Assembly: GCA_020634895.1 (NCBI GenBank)
Contig: JACKAV010000001.1
Span: 372,001 to 436,000 of the forward strand
Length of the DNA: 64,000 nt
Direction: 5' to 3'
Origin: Anaerolineales bacterium
GTDB lineage: Bacteria; Chloroflexota; Anaerolineae; Anaerolineales; Villigracilaceae
Shown here: piece after piece, positions 32,751-40,980 of the stretch
Layout: each line of letters opens with the position of its first letter
How positions within the stretch are numbered: position 1 is the first letter of the stretch
Position numbers and translations under genes: made by a program
The notes under the pieces: model-generated
What the model was told of the DNA's origin: nothing
Databases searched by the model: none
Seen by the model: the letters and a program-made list of their open reading frames with translations, nothing else

Positions 32751-33080
32751 TTATGCAAGCATCTTGTCCATTACGGAAACGATGCCAGCCCATTCCTTTT
32801 TCATTTTTGGCAGGATCTTTTTGCCTTCAGCGCTGATGACGTAATAGCGGCGCGGACGCGATTCTTCCAGCTTCCAAACCGACTCCAGCAGCCCCTGCGC
32901 TTCCAACCGGCGGAGGAGCGGGTACAACGTACCCTGATCCACTTCCAAGCCGAGTTCGGCGAGTTTCTTCAACAGCGAGTAGCCGTATTCCTCGGTGGTC
33001 AGTTGGCTGAGCGCTGCCAGCACGATCACTCCGCGCCGCAGCTCCAGGACAACATTTTCAAGAGATTCTGTGTTTGCCAT
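32751..33080 (-). CDS. PadR-family transcriptional regulator
   Basis: A 109-residue winged-helix repressor of the short PadR class: LRRGVIVLAALSQLTTEEYGYSLLKKL (split over residues 14-40), VDQGTLYPLLRRLEAQGLL as recognition region, and SRPRRYYVISAEGKKIL as wing. The gene starts 17 bases below a consensus promoter that contains a palindrome, which suggests that it represses itself and the HAAS gene behind it. Shine-Dalgarno AAAGGATGAG precedes the ATG. Confidence 0.94.
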   Translation of the reverse strand: MANTESLENVVLELRRGVIVLAALSQLTTEEYGYSLLKKLAELGLEVDQGTLYPLLRRLEAQGLLESVWKLEESRPRRYYVISAEGKKILPKMKKEWAGIVSVMDKMLA

Positions 33081-33097
33081 ATCTCATCCTTTATCGC

Positions 33098-33126
33098 ATT
33101 ATACTGTGTAATATACAGTATGTCAA
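33098..33126 (-). promoter_or_regulatory. padR promoter with embedded operator
   Basis: On the - strand, TTGACA (33121-33126), a 17-base spacer and TATAAT (33098-33103): both boxes are full consensus. Between and over them lies the inverted repeat ATACTGT-N7-ACAGTAT (33101-33121), the likely PadR operator. Binding there would block RNA polymerase directly. Confidence 0.88.
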
Positions 33127-33195
33127 GATTAAAGTATAAGGCGGCAATCACCCTTTTGTATGAGCGCCGCCTTTTCTTATGCTAAACTTTGCCAT

Positions 33196-34032
33196 ATGAA
33201 ACTGGGTATCGTCACCGACTCGACCGCCGACCTGCCTCCATACCTCATCGAACAACACGAAATTCAAGTAGTGCCGACGATCCTGATTTTGGAGGGAAAG
33301 GAATACGCCGATGGGATCGGCATCACCCGCGAGGATTTTTACAACCGATTGCCTTCGCTTCAAACCCCGGCGACGACTGCCGCGCCGTCCATTGGAGATT
33401 TTCTTACGCCGTATCAGACTCTGCTCGACTCCGGCTGTGACCATATCCTCTCCATCCATGTCTCGGGCAAACTATCGGGCGTGGTCAATGTCGCCCGCCG
33501 CGCAGCGGAGGATTTCCCCGGCAAGATCACCTGCGTAGACAGCGGCTCGCTTTCAATGGGTATTGGTTTTCAGGTCTTGGTTGCAGCGGAGGCAGCAGAC
33601 TTGGGTGTGAAGTCCGCGTTGGCGGCGGTGGAAGAGGCGCGGAACAGAACGAAGGTCTACGCCGCGTTGGATACGATGGAATACCTGCGTCGCAGCGGAC
33701 GAATCCCGAATGTGGTCGCAAACATCGGCGGGATGCTATCCATCAAGCCGGTGGTGGAACTGCGCGACGGTGAAGTGAAGCCGATGGCGATCAACCGCAC
33801 GACTAGTCAGGCAGATGATTTTGTCTTCTCCAAACTTATGGAAATGGGGGAGATGGAACGTCTCGCCATATTGCATACCAACGCCGAAGTGCGCGCCAGA
33901 CATTTGTTGGATCGTATGATGGAAAAGGAACGTATGTCTGTTCCACGGGATGTGTTGTTCGTGAATGTCACTGCCGTCATCGGCACACATCTCGGACCGA
34001 ACTGCCTCGGTTTTGCGGCGGTGAGAAAATAA
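33196..34032 (+). CDS. DegV family fatty-acid-binding protein (FakB type)
   Basis: Taken from ATG 33196 (MKLGIVTDSTADLPP), giving 278 residues, the family norm; an earlier GTG-type frame adds twelve unrelated residues. The DegV signatures are present: GIVTDSTADLP, SIHVSGKLSGVVNVARRAA (fatty-acid carboxylate loop), DSGSLSMGIGFQV and RRSGRIPN. DegV proteins hold a fatty acid for phosphorylation by FakA, whose gene is 1.6 kb upstream. There is no Shine-Dalgarno; TAAACT (33183-33188) lies 7 bases before the ATG. Confidence 0.92.
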   Translation: MKLGIVTDSTADLPPYLIEQHEIQVVPTILILEGKEYADGIGITREDFYNRLPSLQTPATTAAPSIGDFLTPYQTLLDSGCDHILSIHVSGKLSGVVNVARRAAEDFPGKITCVDSGSLSMGIGFQVLVAAEAADLGVKSALAAVEEARNRTKVYAALDTMEYLRRSGRIPNVVANIGGMLSIKPVVELRDGEVKPMAINRTTSQADDFVFSKLMEMGEMERLAILHTNAEVRARHLLDRMMEKERMSVPRDVLFVNVTAVIGTHLGPNCLGFAAVRK

Positions 34033-34069
34033 AAACCCTGACAAAACTTGATGCATTGTCAGGGTTTTT
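34031..34069 (+). terminator. Rho-independent terminator
   Basis: Arms AAAAACCCTGACA (34031-34043) and TGTCAGGGTTTTT (34057-34069), right after the DegV-family stop. Confidence 0.9.
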
Positions 34070-34070
34070 G

Positions 34071-34095
34071 TATGGCGGGTTTTTAACCCGCCATA
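34071..34095. repeat. GC-rich hairpin repeat
   Basis: TATGGCGGGTT-TTT-AACCCGCCATA, an 11-bp perfect stem directly after the previous terminator. The rest of the gap to 34295 holds no gene; it contains only degenerate TCCGTGTTGTCCGTGTCC-like tracts at about 34170-34245. Confidence 0.6.
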
Positions 34096-34295
34096 AACTT
34101 GTTTTCAGTGCAAGTCAGGCTAATGAGTGTTCCTTAAGTTCTGATTGCCTAATTTGTACACAGAATTTACGGAAAACACGGACAAAAAAATCTTTTAATG
34201 ATCTTTCCGTGAAGTTCAGCAATATCCGTGTTGTCCGTGTCCAAAAAGAACTTTAAGAGACAATTTCTAAAAGCCTGACCTACAATTGAAGAGAT

Positions 34296-35249
34296 TTATT
34301 GCAAAGCGGGGATTTCCTGTTCTACTTCTTTATTTTTCCAGAATAAAACAAGAGCAATCGCGATTGCCAACACAATGGTCACGGCAAAGCCGCCTTCGGG
34401 ACCGAACTTGCCGCCCGTGAGCCAGTCTGCGCCGGTTTCCATCAGGTTGAAGAGCGTTCCGCCGCCTGCGCCGTTCCCGCTGACTTCAAGCCCGAAGAAA
34501 TTTCCCTGCACCCAGTTCCAAATCGTATGGATGGCGCTGATTCCCCATAATGAACCTTCGCGCATGGCGTACAAACCAGCGAAGACGCCGAACAGTATGA
34601 GATTGACGATTGCGATCACGCTCAGATTGGGGTTGAGTCCATGCAGGAGGGCGAAGATCAGGGACGAGACCAACAACCCGATCCAGGGTTTGTAGCGCGC
34701 TCCAATGACCGGAAGCACCCAGCCGCGAAAGAGGACTTCCTCCGCGCCGCCTTGGACGATCCAGCCGAAGAGGACCAAAAGTACGCCAGCGATGGCGGGA
34801 ATTCCCTGTTCTGCGGGTTTGCCCTGTTCAAATGCCAGGCTGCCAGTCAACGCGAGGATTCCCACTGCGGTTGTGAACATCGCAGCGCCGATCAAAATTC
34901 CGCGCCCGTATTTTGCAAGTATATTTTGGGTTTTGTACCCAAGCGTCCAGAAGGGGCGTTTCTCGAACCATTTCAGCCACGCCCAAAGGATGACGTAGAT
35001 CAACCCAAACGAGGTGATGAGTTGCAGTCCAACCCAAAAACCAGCCATAGTATTTGGTATTCCTTGTACGGAAATTCCGCCTTCAGGGGTATAGCCGTAA
35101 ATGGCTGCCATAATAAGAATAACGGGAAGAAGCCCAAACTGGGCAATAATCGCAAAAATACCCGATAGTGGGATCACTGCTGCGATGTGCGTCAGTTTTT
35201 GTCCCTGACGAGCCAGATCAAAAAGTTTGCTATTGTTGAACCACTGCAT
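34296..35249 (-). CDS. CPBP-family intramembrane metalloprotease
   Basis: Taken from ATG 35249, preceded by TGGAGA (317 residues); ATG 35261 is the alternative. About eight membrane segments carry the CPBP/Abi (CAAX protease-like) motif GGAEEVLFRGWVLP (about 172-185) with the Glu-Glu and Arg of the active site, followed by conserved His residues in FALLHGLNP and SAIHTIWNW. Related proteins cleave membrane-embedded substrates or prenylated peptides. The substrate is unknown. A single-gene unit. Confidence 0.9.
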   Translation of the reverse strand: MQWFNNSKLFDLARQGQKLTHIAAVIPLSGIFAIIAQFGLLPVILIMAAIYGYTPEGGISVQGIPNTMAGFWVGLQLITSFGLIYVILWAWLKWFEKRPFWTLGYKTQNILAKYGRGILIGAAMFTTAVGILALTGSLAFEQGKPAEQGIPAIAGVLLVLFGWIVQGGAEEVLFRGWVLPVIGARYKPWIGLLVSSLIFALLHGLNPNLSVIAIVNLILFGVFAGLYAMREGSLWGISAIHTIWNWVQGNFFGLEVSGNGAGGGTLFNLMETGADWLTGGKFGPEGGFAVTIVLAIAIALVLFWKNKEVEQEIPALQ

Positions 35250-35403
35250 GATAGTCTCCATAAGTTTTTAGTATTAATAAATTGATATTAGTTTTGGTTT
35301 GTTATTTCGTCAAGAGCGGATGGTAGGAATTTCGGGGGATTTTCGTTGCAGCATTAAATGACTGGCTGCGTTGTTATTGCCTGCCATGATAAAATTAGTT
35401 TCT

Positions 35404-37932
35404 ATGCAACCTTCTCTTGAAAAATTACGCAAATTCTTTCGACTCGAACACGGAAATAAATACGACAATACAGCCATTATTGGCGGACTTGCCAAAATGC
35501 TCGATTATTGGGAGGGCGAGGCCCGCGCCGACGGCGTGGCAGAGGATGTGATCCAGGCTGTCGTTTCGCGCTTGCGCTCGTATGAAAAGCTCAGCCCCGA
35601 TGGGCGGGCGGAATCCCTCAAAGGATTATGGAAGCGGATCGCGGAAACCTACCCTGAAGCGGGGAAAAAGCCAAAAGGGCAGGACCAGCCTTCCCATAGG
35701 CGAAGCGATGTTGAAACGCCGCACAAGGACAAAGAGCAGGAGTCCGCTGCACCGAGAGATCAGGAACGATCGAAGCAGCATCCACCGCGCCAGCATAAAC
35801 AAAAGCAGGCTCCGCAGCAGCGTTTTGAATCTGCCACCAGCGCAAAACACAGCCAGACGCCTGCCGCATTAAGCGCGGAGTTGACCGTGCTGCAGGGTGT
35901 GGGACCAAAAAACGCCACTTTGCTGGAAAAGCTTGGCATGAAAATGCTGGGCGATATGTTGTATTACTTCCCGCGCCGTTATGAAGATTACTCGCTATTG
36001 AAACCGATTCAGTCACTCATGTATGGCGATGTTGTCACTGTTTTGGGGACGATTCAAAGCATGCATGACCGACCTGCTCGCGGCGGTAAACTCACCGTTC
36101 AAGAAGTCATTATTAGTGACGGCACCGGGGCATTGCGGCTTACGTTTTTCAATCAGCCCTGGTTGATGAACAAACTCAAATCCGGTGAGATCATTTCAGT
36201 GTCGGGCAAGATCGATCAATATCTTGGTCGCATCATTATGTCCAACCCCGATTGGGAAAGCGTGGAGATGGAAACGCTCCATACCAATCGCATTGTGCCG
36301 ATCTATTCACTGACGGAAGGCATCACGCAAAAGTGGCTGCGTAAACAGATGAATTCGGTTGTCACGTATTGGGCGCCTGCTGTAGTGGATGCCCTGCCTG
36401 ATACCATCAAACACGAAGCGCAATTGGTTTCTCTTGGTGAGGCGTTAACCCAGATTCATTTCCCTGATTCACAGGCGCGGCTTAAACTTGCGCGTGAACG
36501 CCTTGCCTTCGACGAGATATTTTATTATCAGATGGGTGTACTGCGTCAAAAACGTGACTGGCAGGCTGTGGAAGGCAGGCGCTTCACCGTCACGGACGAG
36601 TGGCTTGAATCGCGTTTAGCGGTCTTACCTTTCACCCTGACCTCTGCCCAGCAAAATGCGCTCAATGACATCCGTAAAGATTTGGATACGGGTCGCCCCA
36701 TGAACCGCCTCATTCAAGGCGACGTGGGCTCCGGCAAGACTGTCATCTCGGCATTGGGAACAAGCATTGTCGTTTCCAATGGGGCGCAGGCAGCCATTAT
36801 GGCGCCGACGTCCATTTTGGCGGAACAGCATTACCGAAGTTTTTCCACCCAATTGGCTGGCGATAACGGATATTTGAAAAAGGAAGAAGTCCGTTTATTG
36901 GTGGGGAACACCACTGAATCTGAAAAGGAAGCGATCCGCGCCGGTTTGGCAGACGGCTCCATCAAAGTGGTCATTGGCACGCATGCGGTCATCGAACCGG
37001 ATATCCAATTCAAGGATTTGCAATTTGTTGTGATCGATGAACAGCATCGCTTCGGTGTGGAACAGCGCGCTGAACTCCGTAGCAAGGGGACAAATCCGCA
37101 CCTGTTGGTGATGACGGCGACGCCCATTCCACGCTCACTGGCGCTGACAATGTTCGGCGACCTCGATATTTCCGTAATGAACGTAATGCCCGAAGGCAGG
37201 CAGCCCATTGCAACCCACGTGCTCCGTCCGCAGGAACGCGAACGCGCGTATACGATGATCCGTGCGCAGGTGCAGCAGGGGAGTCAGGCGTTCATCGTTT
37301 ATCCGCTGATCGAAGAAAGTGACAAGATCGATGCGCCTGCGGCTGTCGATGATTTTGAAACTCTGGCAAAGGAAGTTTTCCCCGACCTGAAACTGGGTCT
37401 GTTGCATGGGCGTATGCGACCGGCTGAAAAAGACGAGATCATGTATAAATTCCGGGACAGGGAATACGATATCCTTGTTTCGACCACGGTCATCGAAGTA
37501 GGCGTGGACGTTCCCAATTCGACATTGATGTTGATCGAAGGCGCAGACCGATTTGGTCTGGCGCAGCTCCATCAGCTGCGCGGACGTGTAGGGCGCGGCT
37601 CGAAACAATCGACCTGTTTGCTGATCCCCACACACGAAGATGCGGCTGAGAACGACCGCTTGCTGGCGATGGCAACTACAAATGACGGCTTCGAACTCGC
37701 CGACCTCGACCTGAAATTGCGCGGCCCCGGCGAATTCCTGGGGACACGTCAGGCAGGGTTTGCTTCCTCCTTGAAGATGGCGAGCATCACCGATGTGGAT
37801 CTGATCGCAAAAGCACGCGAACAGGCGCAATCCCTTTTTGCGCGCGATCCTTATCTTGACCAGCCTGAACATGCGCTGCTTGCAGAAACGTTCGAACGTT
37901 TCTGGAGCAGTACATCGAGTGATCTATCGTAA
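35404..37932 (+). CDS. recG: ATP-dependent DNA helicase RecG
   Basis: Taken from ATG 35404 (842 residues). An N-terminal helical extension (about 1-85) and a Lys/Gln-rich linker (about 85-155) precede the wedge/OB domain (about 165-340) and the helicase core, with Walker A GDVGSGKT, the RecG-type motif II VIDEQHRFGVEQR, motif III MTATPIPRSLALT, and the C-terminal GADRFGLAQLHQLRGRVGRG. RecG remodels stalled replication forks and Holliday junctions. The start is uncertain by a few codons because there is no Shine-Dalgarno, only TAAAAT at 35389-35394. The long linker is unusual but known in Chloroflexota. Confidence 0.96.
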   Translation: MQPSLEKLRKFFRLEHGNKYDNTAIIGGLAKMLDYWEGEARADGVAEDVIQAVVSRLRSYEKLSPDGRAESLKGLWKRIAETYPEAGKKPKGQDQPSHRRSDVETPHKDKEQESAAPRDQERSKQHPPRQHKQKQAPQQRFESATSAKHSQTPAALSAELTVLQGVGPKNATLLEKLGMKMLGDMLYYFPRRYEDYSLLKPIQSLMYGDVVTVLGTIQSMHDRPARGGKLTVQEVIISDGTGALRLTFFNQPWLMNKLKSGEIISVSGKIDQYLGRIIMSNPDWESVEMETLHTNRIVPIYSLTEGITQKWLRKQMNSVVTYWAPAVVDALPDTIKHEAQLVSLGEALTQIHFPDSQARLKLARERLAFDEIFYYQMGVLRQKRDWQAVEGRRFTVTDEWLESRLAVLPFTLTSAQQNALNDIRKDLDTGRPMNRLIQGDVGSGKTVISALGTSIVVSNGAQAAIMAPTSILAEQHYRSFSTQLAGDNGYLKKEEVRLLVGNTTESEKEAIRAGLADGSIKVVIGTHAVIEPDIQFKDLQFVVIDEQHRFGVEQRAELRSKGTNPHLLVMTATPIPRSLALTMFGDLDISVMNVMPEGRQPIATHVLRPQERERAYTMIRAQVQQGSQAFIVYPLIEESDKIDAPAAVDDFETLAKEVFPDLKLGLLHGRMRPAEKDEIMYKFRDREYDILVSTTVIEVGVDVPNSTLMLIEGADRFGLAQLHQLRGRVGRGSKQSTCLLIPTHEDAAENDRLLAMATTNDGFELADLDLKLRGPGEFLGTRQAGFASSLKMASITDVDLIAKAREQAQSLFARDPYLDQPEHALLAETFERFWSSTSSDLS

Positions 37933-37937
37933 ATTTG

Positions 37938-37960
37938 TAAGGGCGGGCAACCCGCCCTTA
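37938..37960. repeat. GC-rich hairpin between recG and coaD
   Basis: TAAGGGCGGG-CAA-CCCGCCCTTA, a perfect 10-bp stem without a clear T run. It may attenuate read-through from recG into coaD or be one of the dispersed hairpins. Confidence 0.6.
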
Positions 37961-37978
37961 TATAAATAATGGAGAAAA

Positions 37979-38497
37979 ATGGTTAGAGCCTTATTTCCCG
38001 GAACGTTCGATCCCATCCACTACGGTCACATGGACATTGCCAATCGCGCATCCAAACTTTTTGATGAAGTGGTGATGGCTGTGTACGACAAGCCTTTAAA
38101 GAACCTTTTATTTTCACCTGAAGAACGCATGACACTCGTCACCGAAGCCGTGAGCGATAACCCCAAGATCAAAGTCACTGGTTACAGCGGGTTGACCATC
38201 GAGTTTGCGCAAAGGATCAATGCCCACGTCATCGTGCGCGGACTGCGCGTTTTCTCCGATTTCGAATTCGAGTTCCGCATGGCTCTCGCAAATCAACGCC
38301 TTGCAGGCGCGGCTGTCGAAACCGTGGCGCTGATCACCGCAGAACAGCATACCTTCCTCTCATCGTCCACGGTGCGCGAGATCGCAGCGCTCAATGGCGA
38401 TGTTTCGAGTATGGTCCCGCCGTATGTGGAACTGGCGCTGAAGGAAAAAGTCTCGCAAATGGGAGAACAGTCCCTGCCGAATGCATTGCGCGATTAA
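37979..38497 (+). CDS. coaD: phosphopantetheine adenylyltransferase
   Basis: A 172-residue enzyme of coenzyme A synthesis that joins ATP and 4'-phosphopantetheine to make dephospho-CoA. The nucleotidyltransferase motif HYGH is at residues 14-17 (ALFPGTFDPIHYGHMDIANR), with RGLRVFSDFEFEFRMA and the second signature SSSTVREIA. Shine-Dalgarno GGAG lies 5 bases before the ATG. It follows recG by 46 bases. Confidence 0.97.
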   Translation: MVRALFPGTFDPIHYGHMDIANRASKLFDEVVMAVYDKPLKNLLFSPEERMTLVTEAVSDNPKIKVTGYSGLTIEFAQRINAHVIVRGLRVFSDFEFEFRMALANQRLAGAAVETVALITAEQHTFLSSSTVREIAALNGDVSSMVPPYVELALKEKVSQMGEQSLPNALRD

Positions 38498-38541
38498 TGT
38501 GCTAGAATTACATAAAACCGCTTCTGATTCATGAGTTGCCT

Positions 38542-39039
38542 ATGGACATTCTTCAATTGATCGACCGACTGGAAGAACTCTTCAATGATGCGAAGGCTGT
38601 GCCCTTTACGCATAATGTTGTCGTGGATGAAGACCGTATGCTGGAATTGATCGACCAGATGCGCATCGCCATCCCCGAAGAAGTGAAGAAGGCTCAACAA
38701 CTTGTGGCGCAGCGCGACCGCGTCATGGCGCAGGCACAGGAAGAAGCCAACCGAACTTTGCAGATCGCGCGCGATAAGGCAGACCAGCTCGCTCAAAAGG
38801 ATATCATCGCGCAGGAAGCCCAACGCCGCGCTGATCAGATCCTTGCGCAGGCACGCGCCGAAGCCGAAGGTGTCCGTGCCGATGCCGATAACTACGTCCT
38901 CGATACGCTCATGCAATTGCAGGATCAGATCGCGAAGATGAGCAACCAGGTCAACAACGGCATTCGCATGATGCAGGAAGACCAAATGCGAAAGGTAACC
39001 TCTGCTTCAATGGATGTCCCTGACAAAGCGGAAAAATAG
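38542..39039 (+). CDS. coiled-coil protein (DivIVA/SepIVA-like)
   Basis: Taken from ATG 38542 (MDILQLIDRLEELFNDAK), 165 residues. A short N-terminal domain (about 1-50) is followed by a long Ala/Gln/Arg-rich coiled coil (about 50-145; EEVKKAQQLVAQRDRVMAQA and onward). Similar proteins are often named ATPase or ATP synthase subunit b-like because of the coiled coil, but there is no membrane segment and no other ATP synthase gene nearby. In Actinobacteria, similar proteins encoded near coaD belong to the DivIVA/SepIVA group linked to envelope growth. I infer a structural role with modest confidence. Confidence 0.7.
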   Translation: MDILQLIDRLEELFNDAKAVPFTHNVVVDEDRMLELIDQMRIAIPEEVKKAQQLVAQRDRVMAQAQEEANRTLQIARDKADQLAQKDIIAQEAQRRADQILAQARAEAEGVRADADNYVLDTLMQLQDQIAKMSNQVNNGIRMMQEDQMRKVTSASMDVPDKAEK

Positions 39040-39044
39040 AACAG

Positions 39045-39076
39045 AAATCCCCGTCACATGGACGGGGATTTTTTAT
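39045..39076 (+). terminator. Rho-independent terminator
   Basis: Stem AAATCCCCGTC/GACGGGGATTT (39045-39055 with 39061-39071), loop ACATG, then a T-rich tail. It ends the coaD transcript. Confidence 0.9.
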
Positions 39077-39160
39077 TTTAAGGGCTGGACATTATCCGCG
39101 CTTCTTTCGGACTTTGGGCTTGTTATTTACTCTCAAACCTTTTCCAAGCTGACAACGGTA

Positions 39161-39766
39161 TCAACCAAAATTAAAACCAGCCACAAATAACGCCGTGGTC
39201 AACAGGAACATGATCGGGAAGTTCTTCATGACCGTATCTCTGGAGACGATCGGTTTACCGGTTTTTAGATAGGAAAGCAGCAGACCTTCAATGCCGATCA
39301 ATGCCCCGCCGATGCCTACGAGCGCAAAGGGAAGTTTCATCTGTCCCTGAAAAGTGACGATGATGGGCAGCAGAAAAATTGTCAGACCGGCAACGCCGTG
39401 TGTGATCGCAATGACGATCACAGGCAGGTTATTCTGCATGGGAATGGAGCGGGTCAAAATCACAGCCAGGAAACTGACAATGGTGAAGGCCAGATACACG
39501 GTCCGGAAAGAGGCGAGGTGCTGCCAGACGAGACCCAGAGAGATCGTGAGCGGGATGATCGTCGAAATGATGACTACGATGGGTAGATCCAAAACCTCAA
39601 ATCCGAGGATGATCAGCAAAAGTCCCGCAACAAGGATGACACCGAATGCGATGGTGTACGCAGTGATCGAAGTGCTGTCCATGCTGTCGATGCCAATGGC
39701 GATCTGATAAGCGGCGAGAAAACCAGTAAGGAAAAGCAATATTCTATTAAGGGAGGATATTTTCAT
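39161..39766 (-). CDS. polytopic membrane protein of unknown function
   Basis: A 201-residue protein that is nearly all hydrophobic, with about six to seven membrane segments and very few charged residues. I do not recognise a family. It starts 18 bases after the end of ctaB on the same strand, so the two are probably one operon, and a role near respiratory membrane biogenesis is possible. No cytochrome oxidase subunit is in the window to support that. Confidence 0.7.
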   Translation of the reverse strand: MKISSLNRILLFLTGFLAAYQIAIGIDSMDSTSITAYTIAFGVILVAGLLLIILGFEVLDLPIVVIISTIIPLTISLGLVWQHLASFRTVYLAFTIVSFLAVILTRSIPMQNNLPVIVIAITHGVAGLTIFLLPIIVTFQGQMKLPFALVGIGGALIGIEGLLLSYLKTGKPIVSRDTVMKNFPIMFLLTTALFVAGFNFG

Positions 39767-39784
39767 GGCGGAGCGATGATGGCT

Positions 39785-40666
39785 TTATGGGATGATCAAT
39801 AACATTGCAAAAAGCATGTACATGGATGCGTATTTGAAAAGCGAGAAGTTCACGCGGTCTGACGGACGGAAAACCGTGGTGGCGGCGAGGAAGAATAAAC
39901 CGGCGCTCAGCACAATAAAGAGGCGAAGCACGCCTGCCGTGACGCCAATCCACACTGCGGCGAGCCCCATCGTCAACGCCGCGACGACGCTTGAGAACGC
40001 GATCGCAAAACGGGTGGCGGCTTCTCCATACGTGGACGGAAAAGTGGGCACGCCCGCGTTGCTGTAATCTTCTGAGAATTTCAAACTGAAGGTGAGTGTG
40101 TGGGTGGGAATCCAGAACAGGATGGCAGAGGCGAGTAACAGCCCAATGGCGTCTATTTGACCGACGGCGAGCACACGTCCTGCAAGAATGGGCATGGCGC
40201 CTGATATGCCGCCCCAAACAATGCTCCAACAGGTGCGGCGCTTGAGCCACATGCTGTAAACAACCACGTCAAAGAAAAGTCCGGCAAAGACCACAATGCC
40301 ATACAGCCAATTCACCAATAACGCCCATCCTATACCGATAACAGAAACTGCAATGCCAAGATTGAGTACTTCCTCTCTTGTTACCTGCCCGGCAGAGGTG
40401 GGACGCTTGTGCGTGCGCTTCATTTTTGCGTCGATATCCTGGTCCCACCACATGTTCAAAATGGTGGAACCTGCAATGGCGAGGAAAAGGCTGGGAATCA
40501 TCTGCCAGAAATCCAGCCAATTCACTTTGGTATGTGCGCTGAGGTAACCTGCGACGCCGGTCAACAAGAGCAGGCTGGTCTGCAGGGATTTGATGAGGGG
40601 AAGATAGAGGGCAAACTTCTTTGCGATCAGGGGTTTTGTTTTGACGATGGGTGATTGGGCTTGCAT
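39785..40666 (-). CDS. ctaB: protoheme IX farnesyltransferase (heme O synthase)
   Basis: Taken from ATG 40666 with Shine-Dalgarno AAGGAG (293 residues; a frame from 40708 lacks a ribosome site). A UbiA-superfamily prenyltransferase with about nine membrane segments. The first Asp-rich motif is NMWWDQDIDAKMKRTHKRPT (Asp residues bind Mg-diphosphate) and the second region contains DVVVYSMWLKRRT, both typical of CtaB/CyoE. It adds a farnesyl tail to heme b to make heme O for terminal oxidases. It implies a heme-copper oxidase elsewhere in the genome. Confidence 0.93.
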   Translation of the reverse strand: MQAQSPIVKTKPLIAKKFALYLPLIKSLQTSLLLLTGVAGYLSAHTKVNWLDFWQMIPSLFLAIAGSTILNMWWDQDIDAKMKRTHKRPTSAGQVTREEVLNLGIAVSVIGIGWALLVNWLYGIVVFAGLFFDVVVYSMWLKRRTCWSIVWGGISGAMPILAGRVLAVGQIDAIGLLLASAILFWIPTHTLTFSLKFSEDYSNAGVPTFPSTYGEAATRFAIAFSSVVAALTMGLAAVWIGVTAGVLRLFIVLSAGLFFLAATTVFRPSDRVNFSLFKYASMYMLFAMLLIIP

Positions 40667-40715
40667 GAGAGCTCCTTGCAAGTTTACTGTTTTATAGACC
40701 AACAACAAAGCGCAA

Positions 40716-40745
40716 GTATACCTGTGTCCATGTCTAATTGTCTAC
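40716..40745 (-). promoter_or_regulatory. probable ctaB promoter
   Basis: On the - strand, TAGACA (40740-40745), an 18-base spacer and TATACT (40716-40721), about 50 bases before the ctaB ATG. Confidence 0.5.
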
Positions 40746-40811
40746 TTCGGGCGGTAAAGTGTCATATTTTATTAATGACAAGGATAAGTTTCACGGCATG
40801 GTAAACTTTAT

Positions 40812-40827
40812 TGTGATTTATTTCACA
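40812..40827. promoter_or_regulatory. CRP/FNR-type operator
   Basis: TGTGA-TTTATT-TCACA, an exact match to the TGTGA-N6-TCACA consensus of CRP-type regulators. It lies in the divergent region between ctaB (-) and the giant HD-GYP gene (+), about 150 bases from either start. The remainder of this gap (40667-40980) is AT-rich and holds TATAGT (40888-40893), TAGAAT (40903-40908) and TATAAT (near 40945-40951) as candidate -10 boxes for the + gene. Confidence 0.6.
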
Positions 40828-40980
40828 AAAAGTAATGAAACTTAACTGGCGATTTTGTGTTTTTTAGGAAAGCACAAACGTTATTTGTATAGTCCAACAC
40901 TTTAGAATTCTAATCTGCAAGCCCTAGTGTTAATTCGGACTATGTATATAATCTTTGAAATCGATTTCCGGCTTGCGGAT

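Noticed and set aside
34150..34250. Repeated TCCGTG tracts after the DegV-family gene, considered as an operator or small RNA
   Set aside because: The tracts are irregular and show no clear promoter or hairpin; probably degenerate intergenic repeat.
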